A stretch of 15,761 nucleotides of DNA from Bacteroidales bacterium (GTDB taxonomy: Bacteria > Bacteroidota > Bacteroidia > Bacteroidales > JAGOPY01): contig DAOWEV010000181.1 in NCBI GenBank assembly GCA_030638325.1, forward strand, positions 1 through 15,761, read 5' to 3'. The position numbers and the translations under genes were made by a program. Below, in pieces: positions 13,376-15,761 of the stretch. Numbering within the stretch: the stretch's first letter is position 1; every line of letters begins with the position of its first letter. The notes beneath the pieces were generated by a model. It did no database searches, was not told the DNA's origin, and saw only the letters and a list, made by a program, of their open reading frames with translations.

Positions 13376-14332
13376 ATGGGCGTTTTTTCAATATTTTCAA
13401 AAGAGAAAAAAGAAAACCTTGACAGAGGGCTCGACAAAACCCGCCAGAGTGTTTTTGCCAAGATATCCAAAGCCGTAGTTGGAAAATCAAAAGTAGATGA
13501 CGAAGTGTTGGATAACCTGGAAGAGGTGCTGGTTACTTCCGACGTTGGCGTAGAGACAACCCTGAAGATCATAGAACGGATTCAGAACAGGGTGGCTAAG
13601 GATAAGTATTTGAATACAAATGAACTGAACCGGATCTTAAAAGAAGAGATCGCCGACCTGCTACAGGAAAACAATACTTCAGAGAGTTTTGATTATGGTT
13701 CTGACAGTCTGCCTAAGCCTTATGTGATCATGGTTGTTGGAGTGAATGGGGTTGGGAAAACAACCACCATCGGGAAACTTGCGTATCAATTTAAGAAAGC
13801 AGGAAAGTCGGTTCTTCTCGGAGCAGCTGACACTTTCAGAGCTGCAGCGGTAGACCAGTTGAAGATCTGGGCTGAAAGGGCCGATGTGCCCATGGTCACA
13901 CAAGGGATGGGAGCTGATCCTGCTTCCGTTGCCTTCGATACCTTGAAATCGGCCCAGGCCGGCAACGCTGATGTTGTAATCATAGATACAGCAGGCAGGC
14001 TGCACAATAGAGTAAACCTGATGAACGAACTGTCCAAGATAAGGAACGTCATGCAGAAGGTTATACCGGAAGCTCCTCATGAAATATTGTTGATCCTGGA
14101 TGCGTCAACAGGACAGAATGCCGTCGAACAGGTTAAACAATTCACCGCAGCCACTGATGTAAATGCCCTGGCGCTTACAAAGCTTGATGGAACCGCTAAA
14201 GGAGGCGTTGTCATTGGTATCTCCGATCAGTTCAAAATACCGGTGAAGTATATCGGTATCGGGGAGACTATAGAAGACCTGCAGATCTTTAACCGTTTCG
14301 AATTTGTAGACAGCCTTTTTTCGGCAGGTTGA
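13376..14332 (+). CDS. ftsY: Signal recognition particle receptor FtsY
   Basis: FtsY is the SRP receptor GTPase that docks ribosome-nascent-chain complexes at the inner membrane with Ffh. The 318-residue product has only a short basic N-terminus in place of the long acidic A domain of E. coli. The N domain spans about 15-100 and the G domain about 113-318. Nucleotide-binding motifs are G1 GVNGVGKT at 122-129, DTFRAAAVDQL at 152-162, DTAGR at 204-208, TKLDG at 268-271/272 and GIGE at 294-297. The ATG at 13376 gives the family start MGVFSIFSKEKKE. It sits after rpmG-DUF4295 and before rimO, the usual Bacteroidota order. It is separated from DUF4295 by a terminator and repeats, so it probably has its own promoter. 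Confidence 0.97.
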   Translation: MGVFSIFSKEKKENLDRGLDKTRQSVFAKISKAVVGKSKVDDEVLDNLEEVLVTSDVGVETTLKIIERIQNRVAKDKYLNTNELNRILKEEIADLLQENNTSESFDYGSDSLPKPYVIMVVGVNGVGKTTTIGKLAYQFKKAGKSVLLGAADTFRAAAVDQLKIWAERADVPMVTQGMGADPASVAFDTLKSAQAGNADVVIIDTAGRLHNRVNLMNELSKIRNVMQKVIPEAPHEILLILDASTGQNAVEQVKQFTAATDVNALALTKLDGTAKGGVVIGISDQFKIPVKYIGIGETIEDLQIFNRFEFVDSLFSAG

Positions 14333-14341
14333 GCCTTCCAC

Positions 14342-14385
14342 CCGGGTACCCGGACACTTGAATACCTGAATACTTTAACACTCAA
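14342..14385. repeat. CCGGGTACCCGG palindrome and short TGAATAC repeats
   Basis: A perfect 12-nt palindrome (14342-14353) is followed by ACTTGAATA, CCTGAATA, CTTTAACA in the 57-nt ftsY-rimO gap. There is no T-run, so read-through into rimO is likely. Confidence 0.55.
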
Positions 14386-14389
14386 AAAA

Positions 14390-15688
14390 TTGCATAAATC
14401 AAAGAAAATCAATATTATAACACTTGGCTGTTCCAAGAATGTAGTGGATTCTGAGTTGCTTATGGGACAGCTCAGGGCTAACCATGTTGAGGTAGTTCAT
14501 AATTCCAATGAACCGGCTCATGCCGTTGTGATCAATACATGTGGCTTTATCAATGATGCCAAAGAAGAATCAATAGATACCATCCTGCAAAATATAGAGG
14601 TGAAAAAAGCCGGACTGGTAAATAAAGTCTATGTCATGGGTTGCCTTTCTCAGAGGTACCGCAAAGACCTGGAAAGAGAAATAGACCATGTGGATGGTTT
14701 TTATGGTACGAATGAACTCACTAGGATCGTCGGGGAACTTGGGGCAACATTCAGAACAGAGCTTATTGGTGAGCGGGTCATTACAACTCCGGCTCATTAT
14801 GCATACCTGAAGATCTCTGAAGGATGTGACCGGACATGCTCTTTTTGCGCCATACCATTGATACGCGGTAAGCATCGCTCAAAGCCTGTTGAAGATATCT
14901 TAAAAGAGGCTGAACAGCTTGTTGAAGGAGGTGTGAAAGAGATCATCCTGATCGCCCAGGACCTGACTTATTATGGTGTGGATCTTTATGCCGGGCGGGA
15001 GCTGTCAGGTCTCCTTGAAAAGCTGGCCTCAATTCCCGGACTGGACTGGATAAGATTGCAATACAATTATCCTGCGGACTTCCCGGTGGGTTTACTAAAT
15101 GTTATCAATAATCATCCGAACATTTGTAAATATATTGATATCCCATTACAGCATATAAACGATCGGATATTGATGTCAATGCGCAGGAACTTCAACAAGA
15201 AACGAACCTTGCAACTCCTGGATGCTATCCGGGAGAAGATCCCTGGTGTTGCCATCAGAACCACTATGATCGTTGGCTATCCGGGTGAAACAGATGAGGA
15301 TTTCAGAGAATTGATGTCGTTTGTGAAAGACCAGGCGTTCGACCGCCTCGGTGTATTCACTTATTCTCATGAAGAAGACACCAGGGCTTACCGGCTTCAG
15401 GATAACATCCCTGAACCTGTCAAATTGGCCCGTATGGAGGAGCTCATGAACTTGCAGCAGGATATTTCCCTGATTAGAAATAATAGCCGGGTTGGGAGTG
15501 TCATGAAAGTCTTGATCGACCGGCAGGAGGAAGATTATTTTGTAGGAAGAACTGAATTTGACTCGCCCGAAGTGGACAATGAGGTTTTGATCAAACCTTC
15601 AAAAGGTATCAGGATAGGGCAGTTTTATGATGTCAGGATAACGAGTGCTGATTTTTTTGATCTTTATGCTGAGGCATGGAAGGACTGA
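14390..15688 (+). CDS. rimO: Ribosomal protein S12 methylthiotransferase RimO, TTG start
   Basis: RimO is a radical-SAM enzyme that adds a methylthio group to a conserved aspartate of ribosomal protein S12. The 432-residue length is typical. The N-terminal domain has three cysteines for the auxiliary [4Fe-4S] cluster: Cys14 in TLGCSKN, Cys51 in NTCGF and Cys85 in GCLSQRY. The radical-SAM CxxxCxxC is at 146-153 (CDRTCSFC). The TRAM domain is at about 365-432. TLGCSKN-VDSE separates it from MiaB. The start must be TTG (14390-14392): the first internal Met is residue 25, downstream of Cys14. It follows ftsY by 57 nt, probably as one operon. Its stop codon lies inside the first unit of an octamer array. 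Confidence 0.96.
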   Translation: MHKSKKINIITLGCSKNVVDSELLMGQLRANHVEVVHNSNEPAHAVVINTCGFINDAKEESIDTILQNIEVKKAGLVNKVYVMGCLSQRYRKDLEREIDHVDGFYGTNELTRIVGELGATFRTELIGERVITTPAHYAYLKISEGCDRTCSFCAIPLIRGKHRSKPVEDILKEAEQLVEGGVKEIILIAQDLTYYGVDLYAGRELSGLLEKLASIPGLDWIRLQYNYPADFPVGLLNVINNHPNICKYIDIPLQHINDRILMSMRRNFNKKRTLQLLDAIREKIPGVAIRTTMIVGYPGETDEDFRELMSFVKDQAFDRLGVFTYSHEEDTRAYRLQDNIPEPVKLARMEELMNLQQDISLIRNNSRVGSVMKVLIDRQEEDYFVGRTEFDSPEVDNEVLIKPSKGIRIGQFYDVRITSADFFDLYAEAWKD

Positions 15689-15761
15689 GGGACTGAGGGA
15701 CGGAGGGACGGAGGGAGAATTGAGATGTGATACGCGATACGGGTTACGGGATAGGTGAGAA
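15682..15761. repeat. Octamer then heptamer array after rimO, cut by the window end
   Basis: Four 8-nt units (GGACTGAG twice, GGACGGAG twice) start inside the last rimO codons and include its TGA. After a short GAATTGAGATGT stretch, heptamers GATACGC, GATACGG, GTTACGG, GATAGGT run from 15729 to the edge. Confidence 0.85.

Overview
The window reads as a chromosomal segment of a member of the Bacteroidota, probably an environmental Bacteroidales-like lineage. Three things point there: genes almost confined to this phylum (DUF5683, DUF4295, a cysteine-poor L33, a roughly 500-residue signal peptidase I), promoter-like TAnnTTTG boxes without Shine-Dalgarno sequences, and gene orders familiar from the phylum (parB-DUF5683-dapB-lepB, ftsK-lolA, rpmG-DUF4295-ftsY-rimO). 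No searches were run; all family calls rest on recognising motifs by eye.

Layout: 1-279 is AT-rich repeated intergenic sequence. 280-4401 holds parB, a DUF5683 membrane protein, dapB and lepB. 4557-5234 is a secreted DUF4412/GLPGLI-like protein. 5375-8657 holds ftsK and lolA. 9067-9525 is an acidic protein of unknown function, convergent with xerD (9573-10472, minus). A DEAD-box RNA helicase follows at 10753-11955. 12478-12830 carries rpmG and DUF4295 with promoter and terminator, then ftsY (13376-14332) and rimO (14390-15688). Together these are housekeeping genes for chromosome segregation and dimer resolution (ParB, FtsK, XerD), protein export and envelope traffic (LepB, FtsY, LolA), lysine/cell-wall precursor synthesis (DapB) and ribosome function (L33, RimO, helicase).

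The unusual part is between the genes. Nearly every gap holds tandem arrays with a strict 7-nt period (two with 8 nt). Their words change along an array (GAGTTGA, GAAGACC, GTTGAAA, GATAACT, GTCAACC, GGAAACA, TTCACGC, GATACGG) while the 7-nt phase is kept. Arrays start directly after stop codons and in one case run in phase into a start codon. A palindrome built on TTAATTCATGAATTAA recurs three times, twice directly before such arrays.

Two gaps hold gene relics inside inverted-repeat structures. One is the frameshifted C-terminal end of a GxxExxY protein between CACAAAG-rich inverted repeats (8804-9018). The other is the C-terminal end of a Y1 (IS200/TnpA_REP-like) transposase between two sets of three-base-loop hairpins in opposite orientation (12054-12349). 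The second lies where rpmB would be expected in front of rpmG.
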